Source: Poa pratensis
Taxonomy: Eukaryota > Streptophyta > Magnoliopsida > Poales > Poaceae
NCBI GenBank assembly: GCA_947311845.1
Contig: CAMZMU010000060.1
Coordinates: 1,010,357-1,074,356 of the forward strand
Length of the DNA: 64,000 nt
Direction: 5' to 3'
The translations under genes and the position numbers were made by a program. Position 1 is the stretch's first letter. Each line of letters begins with the position of its first letter. The notes beneath the pieces are model-generated. The model was not told the DNA's origin. It did not search any database and was given only the letters and a program-made list of their open reading frames with translations. Shown here piece by piece: positions 1-13,411 of this stretch.

Positions 1-306
1 ATGAGAGAGAAGGATTAAGTGAACCCATGAACCCATGTCCATTGTTCCTATAAGAGAAAACCTTTGTCTTGTCCTCTTGCATTGAAGAGGATTGGGACAC
101 TTTTACATTCTTGTTTTGTTACATTAAACTTCCATCCATTAAATCAACCATCTTGTTCTTTAAACTTGTTTAGTGCATAATCAACTAAAACTTGTGACAC
201 TTTAGTTGTAGGGAATAGATAACTTTTCCTTCTTGCTCCTGCGGATCGATACCCTACTTCCACATTGAGAGGTGCTACAGTGATCCCCTGCTCTTGGGGG
301 TTATCA
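1..306 (+). repeat. 5' LTR (partial) of the Sabrina/WHAM-like element
   Basis: This is the last 306 bases of an LTR, ending in TTATCA, immediately followed by the primer-binding region. It matches the end of the full 3' LTR at 4396-5912 with only a few substitutions and one small indel in a GA run near the start. Confidence 0.88.
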
Positions 307-316
307 AGTACTTTTC

Positions 317-334
317 TGGCGCCGTTGCCGGGGA
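317..334 (+). promoter_or_regulatory. Primer-binding site TGGCGCCGTTGCCGGGGA
   Basis: An 18-base tract lies 10 bases after the LTR end. It is the conserved primer site of many plant Ty3/gypsy elements of this kind. It primes minus-strand DNA synthesis from a host tRNA. Confidence 0.8.
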
Positions 335-483
335 GCGTAGCGCTTAAGTTTCTATTCTTGTGTGCACTAGACTTTCTTGCAATCATCTAAGCTTGGGGAG
401 GTTCCTTTAAACTTGTTTGGTTGTGAGTTTCTCATTAGTTTTACTTTCAGTTTTATATATCAAAAACCCAAAAAAATTAAAAA

Positions 484-2033
484 ATGGAGAAACTTTCTGG
501 AATGTCTATGGGTAATGATTATTTTAAAAGGTATGACGCCTACTCTGAATATCAATCAACCAAAGAGGGAAATAGAGTGGGTAAATTGCTTAAAGCTCTT
601 CACAAAATAGCTAATCAGTTTTGTGAGTTACATGGTATAACTTGTTGCAATAGAAGAGTTGTTAAACATTCCCACTATCAATGCAAGTATAATAGTGATC
701 CTATAATTGCTTGTTATCGTGAAGATGAATGTTTATGCCCTGATATAGAACAAGTTGAGAAATATATTGCTTATGTTGGAGCCCATGAGATAGACTCTCT
801 TCTTGATAAATTTCTTGCAACTAGTCATGTAGCTCGTGAAATGAAAGGGCAAGTTTCTATTATTCTCCAAATTTGCAAAAAAGAATTTAGTGATAATGTT
901 TATGTTAAAGAAAGAATTCTTGCTGCCACGGAAAGCACTAACATTTTGCAGGAAGAGGAGGATAAGAACCTAAGCTTGGGGATGCCCGTGCAACCCCAAG
1001 AGGATGATGAAAACATAAGCTTGGAAGAGGAAGTATGTGAAGAGGAGATTGAAATGGATGTGTTCCAACCTAAGCTTGGGGAAGAATTGGATCTCCCAAC
1101 TTCACCATCAACATTTGATAGTAGCACTCAAACTCAAAAATCTTTTGTTATTTATGAAAACCCATGTTATGATGAGTGTCAAACTGAAAATTCTATGGTC
1201 CTATATGATAACCCATGCTATTATGATGAAACTAATAATGCTCCTTTACTTTCTATTAATGCTACTAGTGAACTTATTGATGATAATGAGGAGTATTGCT
1301 TAAATATGCTATATGATAATGCTTTAGATGATGGTCCTATGCTTATTGATAAACCTCCATGTTTAGTTGTTACTAAATTATGTGAGGATAAAAATGATAT
1401 ACTTGCTGTTTGTGATGTACTCTTACTCATGAGAGTCCTACTTTGTTCTTGAATTCTCCTAACTACACCATAGAGGAGAAATTTGCTTATGTTGAGAAAT
1501 ACTTATGTGGTTTGCAATTATCTTTAGTTCCAAATCTTTGTTGCAACCATGATATTAAACTTGATATTGATCTTATTAACTATTTTGAAAGAGGGAAGCA
1601 TGCTAATGAATTCCATAATAAATTTAATAATCCTCTTTATGTGCCTAAATTATCTAAGTTGAATGATTCTTGTGGTTATATGGTTGAATTTATTTCTACT
1701 ACTTGCAACTATTATGAAAGAGGAGGTGATAAGAACCCTCTTTATGTTACTAATAATTATATGCTGCAAGTAAATATTGTTAATATGCATTGGGAAACTT
1801 CTATTTATGGTGATTCATTCATATACAAAATGCCAATGCATAGAAAGAAAGTTAGACTTCGTTGTTATTACTTTTGTGTTTTGTTTTTCTCTCAACTAGG
1901 GTTCAACTTGACTATTATTTTGATTGGTTTGAGAACACCATGGGATCCTGGTATTATGCATGAACACTTCCAAGGAAGAGGGACACCAAAGTTCAAGCTC
2001 CCTCATGAGCTTCGTCCCATAAACATCAAGTAA
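484..2033 (+). pseudogene. Frameshifted ORF of the Sabrina/WHAM-like element, function unknown
   Basis: Two overlapping reading frames (484-1452, 322 aa, and 1443-2033, 196 aa) look like one protein split by a frameshift near 1430-1450. The first part opens with MEKLSGMSMGNDYFKRYD, is mixed alpha-helical and Cys-rich in residues 50-90, then becomes acidic with repeated YDNPCY-type motifs (around residues 225-245). The second part is Asn/Tyr-rich and ends shortly before the non-coding region. I see no zinc knuckle, no Asp-Thr-Gly protease motif and no polymerase motif. It occupies the gag position, but I cannot show it is a capsid protein. The start at 484 is chosen because it is the first ATG of the long frame, 150 bases after the primer site. 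Confidence 0.6.
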
Positions 2034-4384
2034 GAAGCCTAGCTATATGGCTATAAAGAAAGCGCTTTACGGGAGGCAACCCGGTTGTTTTTATTTTGAT
2101 TTTCTTTGTGTCCTCTTGCTGTAACAAGAGACTTAGTGTTTAGTTTAGTTTCTGGAATTTTTAATAAAGTGCCAAGTTTTACTCATTTTGGTGTGAAAAA
2201 GTTGCTTATAGCGTTCGGAGATTTTATTCCTGCACGAATCTGTGCACGGTATGATTTTTAATTCTTATTCTGTAACTCCGAATGAGCTCATATTTGAACT
2301 GTAGTGGCAACTTTTCATCCTCTGTATGCATGAATTTTTTCGGAATTTTCCGACAAAGTTAAGTAGGGTAGAAAAATACGTTTAGCTGCTGCTGTTTTTC
2401 TGGACAGATTCTGTCCCATTTTGTTTGATGCATGCTTAGAACTTTAACTTGAATTTTTTATCCAATTGAGTTTATGAGTAGGCATACAACATTATACACT
2501 TTCTGGACATTCATATGAATTTTTTTCAAGGATTATATGCAGCAAGAAATCTATTTGTTTATCACTACTAATGCACCCCACAGAAAAAGAAATGGGAGAA
2601 ACGGTGTTTTGAAGTTTTTTCACAGGGATTAGAGGAGATGCACCAAGAGCTATCCAAGGATGGTGAAGACCATAAGCTTGGGGATGTGAAGACAACCCCA
2701 CTGGACCTACACACTCTCGGTTTGCACACGTCTAACTTCTGTTTTTCGATCGAAACACTTTATCGCATAAACTTGGAGCGTCTTTTTGTTTGTTTAGGTT
2801 TGATTTTTATTTTGTGAGACCACCACACTATCATTTATATATGAGAGAGCTACTGGAAATTTGGGTTGAATTATGTTGGATGCTATTATAAGATTGGGAA
2901 AAGGGATGTTGAGTTGATTTTAAAAGATACATATAGTTGCATGATTCATGAGCTTGTTAATGAGTAATAATTTGCAAGTATTTTATCAAGAGCTATCTTT
3001 TATTCATGTTTTGATGCTAAATGTTATTTTACCTTGTTTTAACATGGATTAGTTAGTTCTATGGACACTCATGCATGCATTTAGATGGTCAACTTTCTCC
3101 CTCTTGCTAGCCCAAAAATTCCAACAAGCAAAAACTTGTTTCCAACACCTTCAACCAAAGTTTTTCCAGTGAGTCCACCATATCTACCTATTAGCTTTAT
3201 GCTATTCCGAGTATGTTTATCATGATATTTGTGTTATCTATACCTCTGAATGAAAATGCTTATGTTGTTGATTGTTATGGGAAAAGTTGGTTATAGAGCT
3301 CTCTCGAACTTGATGCACACTTTACTTTCATTGCATAAATAAAATATGACCCATTGTGATTAAAATTATGATGTTGTGGGCTTGACAAATGTCTTTGGTT
3401 GAGAGTTAGCTCATATGTGCTGTCACATGGCAAGCTTTCAACATTGCACTTCATCTCATTTAGTTGATATCATGTACTTTTGTTTATGGATGCTTACCAT
3501 GGGTGAAATAAATGGAAATGAAGTGAGTTTAAATGAGTTTGTATAAATGGTTAGAGAGACGCCTGGGCCGCTAATCTAAGCCATGCATCATTCATGGTGG
3601 AAATTTACTTACATGCTATGGTGAACCTTCTGTGATACACCTTACAATAAAAAGCTATCTAATGGTAAATAAAAAGGGTGTTGAGATTGTTCATTGTGTT
3701 TGTTTGTCTTGTCATTTTGATATGGGCTTGTTCCATATCCTGGGACAAGAGGTACCCCAGTTGACGCTCTTAATGATACTATTATTACTTACAATGATAT
3801 TTAACTTGAACTTGCTTTGTTTTCCAAGTTGAGTAACACATGGAGTAGGTACTTGTATTCAAGGGGCATGAGACTTTCAACCTGTACTTTGTCAAGCACA
3901 CTACTCATATTGCTTTCACTTTAAACTTAATCATTCAAGATGCTATGATAGGGGAATGAGAGCTTGACACCAAGGATTACCATATTACAATCATTGACTT
4001 AAGTAGAGAAGTTCAGAAGTTAGATGAAATTTATTCATGCTTTACCTCTACTCATATATATCTTTCCAAAGTGTCCACCTTTTATATTCAGATTTTCATC
4101 AATACTCTATGACCATTGTAGGATGTTCTTACTTATCATTATGCATACTTGTGGTCCATAGTACTTCTTCTCTTATGTTACACTTTGTGAATTATCATTG
4201 AACATCCTTGCATTGAATACTTGATATCACTTCATAAACTATCTTGCATATTGCTACTCCTTTTAAGAATGAACCATTTGACTCTATGTAGCAATAGTAA
4301 TCATCTTTGATATCCATTGTTAGTATTAAATTGCAAAGTCCATGTTAGTTTTATCACCTTCATACTCGAGGACGAGTATAGGTT
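2034..4384 (+). other. Non-coding internal region of the Sabrina/WHAM-like element
   Basis: This is 2.35 kb of AT-rich sequence between the ORF and the polypurine tract, with no ORF of substance and no pol motifs on either strand. One internal copy of the tract AAGCTTGGGGA lies at 2674-2684. Confidence 0.7.
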
Positions 4385-4395
4385 AAGCTTGGGGA
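4385..4395 (+). promoter_or_regulatory. Polypurine tract AAGCTTGGGGA
   Basis: This purine-rich tract directly abuts the 3' LTR that starts TGTTGATGCATG at 4396. It is the expected plus-strand priming site. The same 11-mer also occurs at 389-399, 972-982, 1072-1082 and 2674-2684. Confidence 0.7.
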
Positions 4396-5912
4396 TGTTG
4401 ATGCATGTAAAATGCATACATGAACTTTGCACTATATTACTTGTATTCCAATCATATTTGCATCATATAAGGGTTATATCAATGTTTTATAATGATTTTG
4501 GGAATATTATATTTATTTTTTTTTATGGAATTAACCCTGCGCAGGCAGAAAACCCTATTTCTTTATTTTAATGTTTCAGGGACCCAAACGACGTCCAAAT
4601 GACCTGCAAATTTACGGCGTCAATATTTGGAAGGAAGAAGACTTGGGGCGAAGGAAGCAAACAAGCGGAGACCCGAGGGCCAAATTAGGTGGGCCCACGC
4701 GGCCCATGTACCTGGCCGCGTGGGACCCCTCCTTTTGGCCTCGGAGCTCCGTTGCCGTTGATCTTTCCTCCACCGACTCCGTTTTGACCTAAAACCGCCT
4801 ATAAAAATAGTCCCCCGACGTTCTCTGGAAGGAGCGCCGCAGAAACACAGAAACCACGAAACAGAGACCTGGAGTTGCAGATTGGAGGGGGAAAACTCCG
4901 GCGGGGCGCTGCCGGGTGGTCTCCATCTTCTCCAACGACTTCTCCACCGTCTCCATGATGAAGGGGGAGTAGTCCACCCCCTGGACCTTGGGTTTGTGGT
5001 GGTAACTTGATCCAATCTCTCTATGTATGATCATTGTTGAAGTCCATATGATGTGCCTTGCATAAGTATGGATCTATCTATGTAATTCTTATGGTGGATA
5101 TTGTGGTATGAGATGATTTGTTATACATTTACCGTTGTGTTGGAGCTTTTATGATTTGTCATACTTTGGAGATATTCTATGATGCATGTGATGGTTTGAT
5201 TTATGCATAATGCCTTGTTTATCCTTGTCATGAGGTGATTGACACCACCAAGTGTGGATAGATGAGAGAGATGTGGTCATGCACACGAATTATGAATCAT
5301 TGCACTAGTGTTTAGAATATTGTCCATTATGAAGTATGATGTATGTAGGTACGGGATGGCCGATGTGACACGGCATATGTATTGAGTGACATGTGAAATA
5401 CAGCCCAACATCCTTTATCTGGGGGTAAAAAGGAAGAGTATGATGTGGGAGTGACAGCAACCACGCTAGCCTTACGAGGGTGACCTAGCAACACAAATGA
5501 GTACTTCTTTCAACTATGTGTTTTAGGACATATAGCCGTCATAAAAGCTACCATTAAAACATGACAATTGTGTGTACTTTATCTATAACATGATAATCAC
5601 CGTAGATGAGAGAGAGAGGATTAAGTGAACCCATGAACCCATGTCCATTGTTCCTATAAGAGAAAACCTTTGTCTTGTCCTCTTGCATTGAAGAGGATTG
5701 GGACACTTTTACATTCTTGTTTTGTTACATTAAACTTCCATCCATTAAATCAACCATCTTGTTCTTTAAACTTGTTTAGTGCATAATCAACTAAAACTTG
5801 TGACACTTTAGTTGTAGAGAATAGATAAGTTTTCCTTCTTGCTCCTGCGGATCGATACCCTATTTCCACATTGAGAGGTGCTACAGTGATCCCCTGCTCT
5901 TGGGGGTTATCA
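4396..5912 (+). repeat. 3' LTR of the Sabrina/WHAM-like element, 1517 bp
   Basis: It starts TGTTGATGCATG directly after the polypurine tract and ends GGGTTATCA. Its last 308 bases match the partial 5' LTR at the window start. It contains the short reverse frames seen around 4620-5034, which I treat as chance. Confidence 0.85.
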
Positions 5913-6953
5913 GATACGGGTTCCTACTTCTCGTACAGCGGGTACTCGGCGACGGGTGCAGCAGTGTCTGGCCACATGAAAAGCCAGGTGAGTACATTGA
6001 ATGTACTCGCAAGTCATTAGCCCAAAATCAAACAAGGCCTATCTATATGGCATGGCATAAGTTCAGGAAGTAGCATGGCATGAGTTCGGGTATTTAAGTG
6101 CGAGTCCAAGCTTAACGGTTGGACTTAACTTACCTACTTACCTTAGTAGGGATGTTTCATGTTATCAAGTGAGATCACGTTTCTCACTTAACAACTCGTA
6201 ACCACAACTAGGCTTCCAAGCCTCTAGCCAACTCTGGCTTATTTCTCAATCCTCAAGTCCTTAGCCAACTCTAGCTAGACTCTCACATTTTCACGTGATC
6301 GTTGGGTTTCACATTAATTATTTCTCCATATTCGACTGGACTGACTCATAGCGTGACTTGACCCAAACATCGTCCCGTAACCTAGGGACAAGGCTAGATT
6401 CTAGATATACACTCTCGAGAGGTTGCAACTATTATCCACACGCTGAAGTCTAGGCTTGTACCGCCGGTACCGAAGTAATAGAACCGATCATGGCGACTGC
6501 ACAAACCCACACTTCCACAACCGTTTATCCTACCCGGACAATCCCTGTGTAGCCACCGACACGTCCAAGGGACCAAGTCTTATGACGAAGTGAATCCGGC
6601 ACGCCCCCAACAGATGAGCGACGCCTAGCTCTAGAACCTTCGCAAGACTAGCCCCGACCAGAAAGGTAACCGACTAGACTTGCCAAATGGGTGGCGTCAA
6701 AGGAGGCTAGATAGAATACTCGGCCATGGTCTGCCCATATGAACGACGCATGGTTGTGCTGGTGGTGCTTGGTGAGTGGCACTATGTGACACAATCTAGT
6801 CGAGGGAGGTGGTTATCTTCTTAGTCAAATTTGAATTTCAGTCTCCAACATGATCCAAGCAACACATGATATTCACATAATAATTTCAGCAGCAATTAAA
6901 TCATATCAACCTCCACGTATCAATATTCAAACTTAGCAACAAAATAAAAGTGG

Positions 6954-7358
6954 CGTCAGCCGGATGACTGTGGCGGAGCTACCTCCGACCAGCGCCTTCT
7001 CGTTCGACAAGAGAAGAAGAAACGTCAACCGGATGACTGTGGCGGAGCTACCTCCGACCAACGCCTTCTCGTTCGACAAAAGAAAAGAAACGTCAACCAG
7101 ATGACTGTGGTGGAGCTACCTCCGACCAGTGCCTTCTCGTTCGACAAAAGAAAAGAAACGTCAACCGGATGACTGTGGCAGAGCTACCTCCGACCAGCGC
7201 CTTCTCGTTCGACAAAAGAAAAGAAACGTCAACCGGATGACTGTGGCGGAGCTACCTCCGACCAGCGCCTTTTCGTTCGACAAAAGAAAAGAAACGTCAA
7301 CCGGATGACTGTGGCGGAGCTACTGCTGACCAGCGCCTTCTCGTTTGACAAAAGAAAA
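6954..7358. repeat. 68-bp tandem repeat, about six copies
   Basis: The motif AACGTCAACCGGATGACTG recurs at 7021, 7089, 7157 and onward with an exact 68-bp period. Each unit contains GGCGGAGCTACCTCCGACCA and CGCCTTCTCGTTCGACAA. The first copy is more diverged, and the last has a local change where the CTCC is replaced. Confidence 0.9.
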
Positions 7359-7789
7359 GGGTGTTGCAAGGATCCACAAATATATAAATAGATGCGACAA
7401 TATTTAAATGCAACATGGCAGGCGAGATGCAACAACAATCAATTTAAATCATCAAGAAATTTTCGAAAGTTTGACCGAGCTTGAGATCGCGTTAACGGCT
7501 TTCCTTCAGCAGTGGGTTCGGGAACAATGTCTACTCCGTCGGAGAGGTTTGAATCTATCAAAGGAACACAAATATGCATCAAATACACCTCCGAGGTCCT
7601 CGAATAAATGCCAAAAAAATCCAAATAAATCCATTTTGGTTTCATTTGAAAGAGAAAATTCTAACAATGCCAGCAAAATTGGTCTCACATTTTTCTGAGC
7701 ATTTTTCAGAGAGATACTGCATCCCAAAGTTTGGTTTAAATTCTGCCAAATTTTAAACAGAAAAACGTTTCAGGGAAATGTTTAAAAAC

Positions 7790-7814
7790 CTGACCAGTGG
7801 GACCCACTGGTCAG
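7790..7814. repeat. 25-bp near-perfect palindrome
   Basis: The arms CTGACCAGTGGG and CCCACTGGTCAG are perfect reverse complements separated by one base. It sits at the edge of the GC-rich part of the minus-strand LTR. Confidence 0.85.
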
Positions 7815-9400
7815 TGACAGAGGGGTCGACCCGTTTTATTTTTAAAACGCGAGAAACAGAGGAGCTGGGTCGCCAGCTCCGGCGAACTCACCAGCGACGG
7901 ATTGCGGCGGCTGGGGCGAAGGAGAGGGGTGGGAGAGGATGCAGGGAGGCGTGGCGCATCTCGTCTGCGCACTCGAGCTTGACAGCGAGCTCGGGCGGCA
8001 CCAGAGCTTCTTCTCCAGCGGTGGTGGTGTCCTGTCGAGGACAGACTCGATGATTCCGGCCACCGTTCACCCTGGCGAGCACGGCGTCGGCATCGTGGTG
8101 ATCAGAGGAGTCTCTGGGTGGAAGGAATCGACGGTGGAGAGGCTCTAGGTGAGCAAATCGAGCAGGGTCAGTGCGGCAATGGAGGGCTTGGTTCCGGCGA
8201 GATGGTGTTCTACTGAACTCGAGCCTAAGGGGGAGGATGCTAGGGAGGGTGTGGGAGGTGGTGCGGTGCTCAGCAGTGCACGTGGTGGCTTCTTATACAC
8301 TTCCCGAGAGGTGGCCGCAGTAATGGCGTGGCGACGTGTCGATCATGGCGTGGAAGCTCCGCTGGGCGGTGCGTCGCGAGACCGGTGGCACAGGAGATGC
8401 ACAAGGATAATCCTCGACGCCCGGATAAGCTCCTGCGGCGGAGATGTCGCTGACGGGAGGGCCCGAGGCGGCGCTGTACTGGACGGTGCGTCGTGTAGTG
8501 GTTCTGGCGTATGCGGCGGCGGCCGTGCCAGGCTCCTCCGGCGACGCGTGGGTGCTGGAAGGTGGGGAGAGTGGTGAGGAGTTCTCTGTGCAAGGTGTGG
8601 AGAGACGGGGAGCAGAACGTCGACGACCATAGCCGGGCGGCGCTCCACGGCCTCGTCCATGTTGATCCTGGCATGGTCCAGACCATGCCAATATCGGCAT
8701 CAACACCGATCTCTCAGCTCCGTGCTCCAAATGAGATGGGGTTTACGTCACTGTGCACCAAATTCAAAATCCAACATCTTTCCTGACTAAGGTTTTTGCA
8801 AATTCGAAAGTTGGTCCGACTAGAATTTGAGAAAAACAGTATTGGACAAAATGGAATTTAAATATTTGGAGGGGTAGATGGAGTTAGATGGAAATGCCCT
8901 TTTGTCCTGAGGTAGGAGTGATGAAGGGGAGCCTATCCATGCCTTGGATTCATCCAGGAGAATTATTTTTTATAGGCTTGAAAATGTTTTGAAAAAACAG
9001 GCAGAATGTAAAAAAGAAATGTGGAGGGAAATTTTCTTAAGTCATGGCACTATATTTTTTTATAAATGAGGTCCACTTCAACTAGGGAAGGTTCCCTATT
9101 TTTTGCAGAATTTTTGGGGATATAAAAATAGGGGTTCCTTTGGAAGGCCAAATAAAAGGCTAAATTTTAAAAGAGAAAAGGAATTTCTCAAATTAATATT
9201 TGTCCAAGGTAAAATCACAGATACAAGTACCAAGTGGGAGGGAAATGGAAAGCACAAGATCCCATCTTGATTTATCAGATTGAAAAGGCTTAAGACTAAA
9301 AAAATGATTTTCCTGAGGTTTAAATCCAACTGCACTCAAATAAATAGAAACAATGCACTTTGGAAAATTTTAAAAAGAGCCAAAAATCCAGGGTGTTACA

Positions 9401-12080
9401 TGAATCAAAAGCAATAAAAGGTGATCACTAAAGTCTTGTAATACCAATTAAATATGTAACTACTCTCATGTGTATAAGTTTCTAAGTAGACACCAATCAT
9501 GAAGATATAAGTCCGCAATGAAACATGCACATACAAAATAGGTACAAAGTTAGAGAACCTGATATCCAAGAGGAAGTCATCAATACACCAAATAAGATAT
9601 TTGCTTAAAAGCATAGCACAAAGCTCAATTTTATCTTAAAGGGATATAGATGAACTTCCAACACACACTCATCATAGCATCAAAAATATCCACAAGGGAT
9701 AAGGTGATAAATGGGATGCTCCGAGAAGGATAACAAGTATCGCAAAAGGCAAATGATTTTGAAAGAAAACCATCAATATTGCATATGTGAGACATAGAGT
9801 AGAAAGTGCTAGATTAACATATTTGGGATTGGTGAATCATGAAAAAGATTATATATATTCCCCTTGATATGTAATTATTTCGGCTTGCCCACATTTGTAA
9901 TAAAGTTGTTTTGCAAGAACCAAATGAATTGCAACAAAAGAGATTCATGCCATGAAACAACCTACACAGGGTTGAAAGCTACAAAAGTATGCATGAGGTG
10001 GATACTTGTTACCGAGATAGCATTGGGTGATGTAGAAGATGTTCACGACCATCCAAGCTTGGCCCCAATAAGCACATGGCGAAAACACCTTCCTTGTAAA
10101 TGAGACAAGCTTCCATGCATCTCAACTGTTCCTAAAACAAATTCAAGTACAACATGGTACCCAAACTCATTGGGTCCAAAGTAGTTAGAGAAACTACAAT
10201 ACATAGGACAGACTCCACATAAATATGTGCATATTGATAAGAGATTGAATTTCATGCACATCTTAGCCACTTAGGATTTGATGGAGTTTATCCTATATAT
10301 TGGATCAACGAAAGTAAGCAAGCCATAAGATATACATATAGTAAATATGCATGCACAAGACTTTCAAGAACCAAACGAGATACAATTTGGACAAAACACC
10401 AATTAAACCAAGAACACTCACAAGTGTGACAAGAAAACGAATTGCCCAAATTATATCTAAGACCCGAATCAACACATGATAGAAGGTACCAATTTTGAAA
10501 ACATACAAAAAGAAAATAGGATCAAGGAATAAATCAAACCCTCTACACTTTTCATGATGGATCAAAGTACCAAGACGAAAAATGTTTGTCTTCCAAAGAG
10601 ACACGTCATCAGGATCAAAAGCCAATTGAAGACAACTAATGTTCAAAAGCATAGAGGATAGCTCCCCCAAGATTTGTGCATTATTTATGATCTTGCATTT
10701 GAATACAAAATGCACACAAATAGGATCATCACTCTCCATATATATTATTCAAATAAAGGTCATGTTCAAGAAAGAGCAATAAGATCCAATACCAATTTAA
10801 AGAATAGTGTTCTACTCAATGTAGGATAGCTTCCCCAAGAATAGTGCATTATCTAGAAGTATGACTTGAATGTAAATGCACAAGGATGGGATCATTGCTT
10901 TTCCTAACTCAAGAAAGCACAAAACAAATTTTGGGTAGAGCACAACGAATCCAAAAAGATACAAGGAAGACAAAAAAGGAGTTTGATAAAACAAGTTTTG
11001 GCAATAAAAGAAGGCAATTCAAAGCAAGAGCCAAAAATGAAGATGGTCTACAAATTCCACCACAATTATGAGTATCACTTGTCATGGACAAGGAGTATAT
11101 GGAGATATTTCTCGGTGGTATATAGGAATGATATTAAAGACCAACTTCACAACAAATAAGCACATGGCAAAGGATAGCAATTAAAAGCCATGCTTAGATA
11201 GATAGATAGATATTCTCGATAGCTTCAATATTCACGCGATCATGCAAAGCAACTCCAAAGAGTAGCTTGAAGCAATTGGTTTCCCAAAAAGATATATGAG
11301 AACATATTTGGGGAAAACCATATCAAGAACTTCCATCACAAACAAGATACAAAAGAGTGAGAGACTAAAAACAATTAAGCAAATATGGACCTTGTTTGAG
11401 CAACATGCCACATAGGAACAAGATAATTAACAATATCAATTCTAGGTGGCAAAACCTCACATGTTCACATTTTCTAGGCTTGTAATATGCACAAAGCTTA
11501 TTACTCCCCCATAATGTGATAATCCATTTGTTTCAAACAAGAAGCAAACAAAACAACTAGAGATAATTAATGGACATTATAGAATTTGAATTTCTCATGA
11601 GCATGACATACCACATAGAGAATAGATAATATTGATATATCATCACTAAGTGGTATTCCTCATGTACACACATTTTTAGGATTGTGAAGGGCATGAATTA
11701 TATCACTCTCCCAAAATGGAATAGTCCATTAATATCTCAAAGAGAGCCAACAAGATAATATAGCAAATAAAACCAGTAAGGCTCAAAACAAGTAAATGGT
11801 GTGCAAACCAACATACGCATATTTGATTTCTCAAGATAAGTAAGTAGAGAGCACAACACATACAAACACTAGCAAGGTACAAAACCAAACACATGCAAGG
11901 GTGCGAGAAACTTTCAATGTATATATGATATAATCACAAGTTACCGCAAAGAGGAGCATTGGATATGAGATACAACAATATAACCCAAAAGACTTGGCTT
12001 GAGAGAATATAATTGATGAAGGTCCCTTAGTTCTTCATGATGTTGCCAAGTCTCCAATGCCCTCCAACAATACCTATTGA
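9401..12080 (-). other. Non-coding internal tail of the gag-bearing element
   Basis: This is 2.7 kb of AT-rich DNA after the gag stop (minus strand). Only short unrelated frames occur on either strand and none has a recognisable motif. A short GATA microsatellite lies near 11200-11215. Confidence 0.5.
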
Positions 12081-13411
12081 TCAAGTTTTAGCTTGTTGGT
12101 CCCTAACCAAGTTGGGTCCAAAGAGGTTAGTCACAATAGGCTTAGCAACCCAAATGGTTCTTTTCTTGACACCACTTTGAGTACCAACATATTTGGCAAA
12201 CACATTGCCAACCTTATCCTTCCAAAGAGAATAAACATCGTCAATTATAATAGGGTTGGATGAGGTACCGTTAGTGCATGAAGAAGCAAAGTGGCCCTTC
12301 TCACGGCATATGTAGCAACATTGGCTTCCTCCCTTCTTCTTAGTTGGAATCTCGACTTGAGGAGGGGTAGCTTGATTCTTCTTGGGAAGTGGCCTTTTTC
12401 AACTTGACGAACTTGATGTTGAGATTGAGGCCTCTTCTTGTTGCTCCTCACTAAGAGACTTCTTCTTCAAAGGGCAAGATCTAACATGGTGCCCTTCAAC
12501 TTTGCACTTGAAGAAAACAATCTTGGCCGAATCTTTAACTTGTTCTTGGCCCTTTTTCTTCTTGTTATACTTGGACTTGTTCTTGATATTGGATTTGAAT
12601 CCAAGTCCACTCTTGTCATTGCGGCGTCTTTGTACACTCAACATATTGTCAAGTTTAGAATCCCCAACATGATGCTTTTCTAAGTCTTTCTCCAAAGAAG
12701 TGACTTGGGCCTTTAGCTCTTTTAATTCCTCTACATGGTTAGTATCAACACAAATAGTAGAGGAAGTAGATGTTTCATTGTTAGAGCAACAAGGCAAGGA
12801 AAGTAATTCATTGCAAGATTTAGCAAAAGTATGAGATAAAGAATTACTAGGACTAACACAAGGCAATAAAACATTTTTCGTAGAAGTTGTGACTTTGTCC
12901 ACATGAGACTCACAAGATGTTACCTTAGTAGAGATAGCCTTATGAGCTAACTTTAGCCTAGCATGGGATGCTAGAAGATCCTCATTAGAGTTAGAGAGCT
13001 TTTCATGACTTTCTTCTAATTTCCCATACTTGCTAGTTAACAACTCAAGTTGAGCCCTTAGCTTAACATTCTCCTTCAAAATAGATGCTTCACATGAAGT
13101 GGAGTTAGTAGCACAAGTATCATTAATATTAGAAATGGAAGAAGATAACTTGGTGAGCTCATCATTCAACCTAGCATTTTCCTCTATAATATTTGCATGA
13201 TCACAAGAGGAAGTAGAAGAGCTAGGCACAACAATTTTAGATAGTTGAGTTTGGAGTTGATCATGAGACTTGGTAAGGAGAGAGTGTTCACTTTCCAAAG
13301 CCTTATGAGCTTTGTCAAGTCTCTCTATATCCTTAATTAGTCTAGCATTGCCAACACCAAATTCAACCTTTTCCTTTTTAAGCACTTTATATTTTGCAAT
13401 GGTATGGTCAT

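Larger units (their letters stand above)
1..5912 (+). mobile_element. Non-autonomous LTR retrotransposon, Sabrina/WHAM-like, 5' LTR cut by window start
   Basis: Positions 1-306 repeat almost exactly at 5605-5912, with about five differences visible, so they are the two LTRs of one element. The internal region starts with a primer site at 317-334 and ends with a polypurine tract at 4385-4395. The only coding potential is one frameshifted ORF (484-2033) with no protease, reverse transcriptase or integrase, so the element depends on enzymes supplied in trans. The primer site type and the ORF resemble the Sabrina/WHAM group of Triticeae Ty3/gypsy elements; that family name is from memory and moderately sure. 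It lies inside the minus-strand LTR at 5913-9400. Its left flank is outside the window, so the target duplication cannot be checked. Confidence 0.82.
5913..9400 (-). mobile_element. Truncated long LTR, minus orientation, interrupted by the element to its left
   Basis: Read on the minus strand, the right edge begins TGTAACACCCTGGATTTT at 9400, a common start for Triticeae gypsy LTRs. The left edge is cut by the Sabrina/WHAM-like insertion at 5912/5913. Inside are a 6-copy 68-bp tandem array (6954-7358), a 25-bp palindrome (7790-7814), and a GC-rich stretch (about 7860-8700) whose reading frames overlap on both strands without any recognisable domain. I therefore call no gene here. It could be an internal region rather than an LTR; no second copy is in the window to decide. 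To its right the sequence switches abruptly to the non-coding tail of a different element. Confidence 0.45.

Noticed and set aside
144..386. Minus-strand ORF of 80 aa crossing the LTR and primer site
   Set aside because: Spans the LTR/primer boundary in the wrong orientation; chance frame.
6954..7358. CRISPR-like array
   Set aside because: Units are contiguous 68-bp tandem repeats without unique spacers, in a plant genome.
8149..8730. Overlapping ORFs of 138-145 aa on both strands in the GC-rich stretch
   Set aside because: Frames are open on both strands because of high GC; no domain, no consistent start, and the region lies inside a probable LTR.
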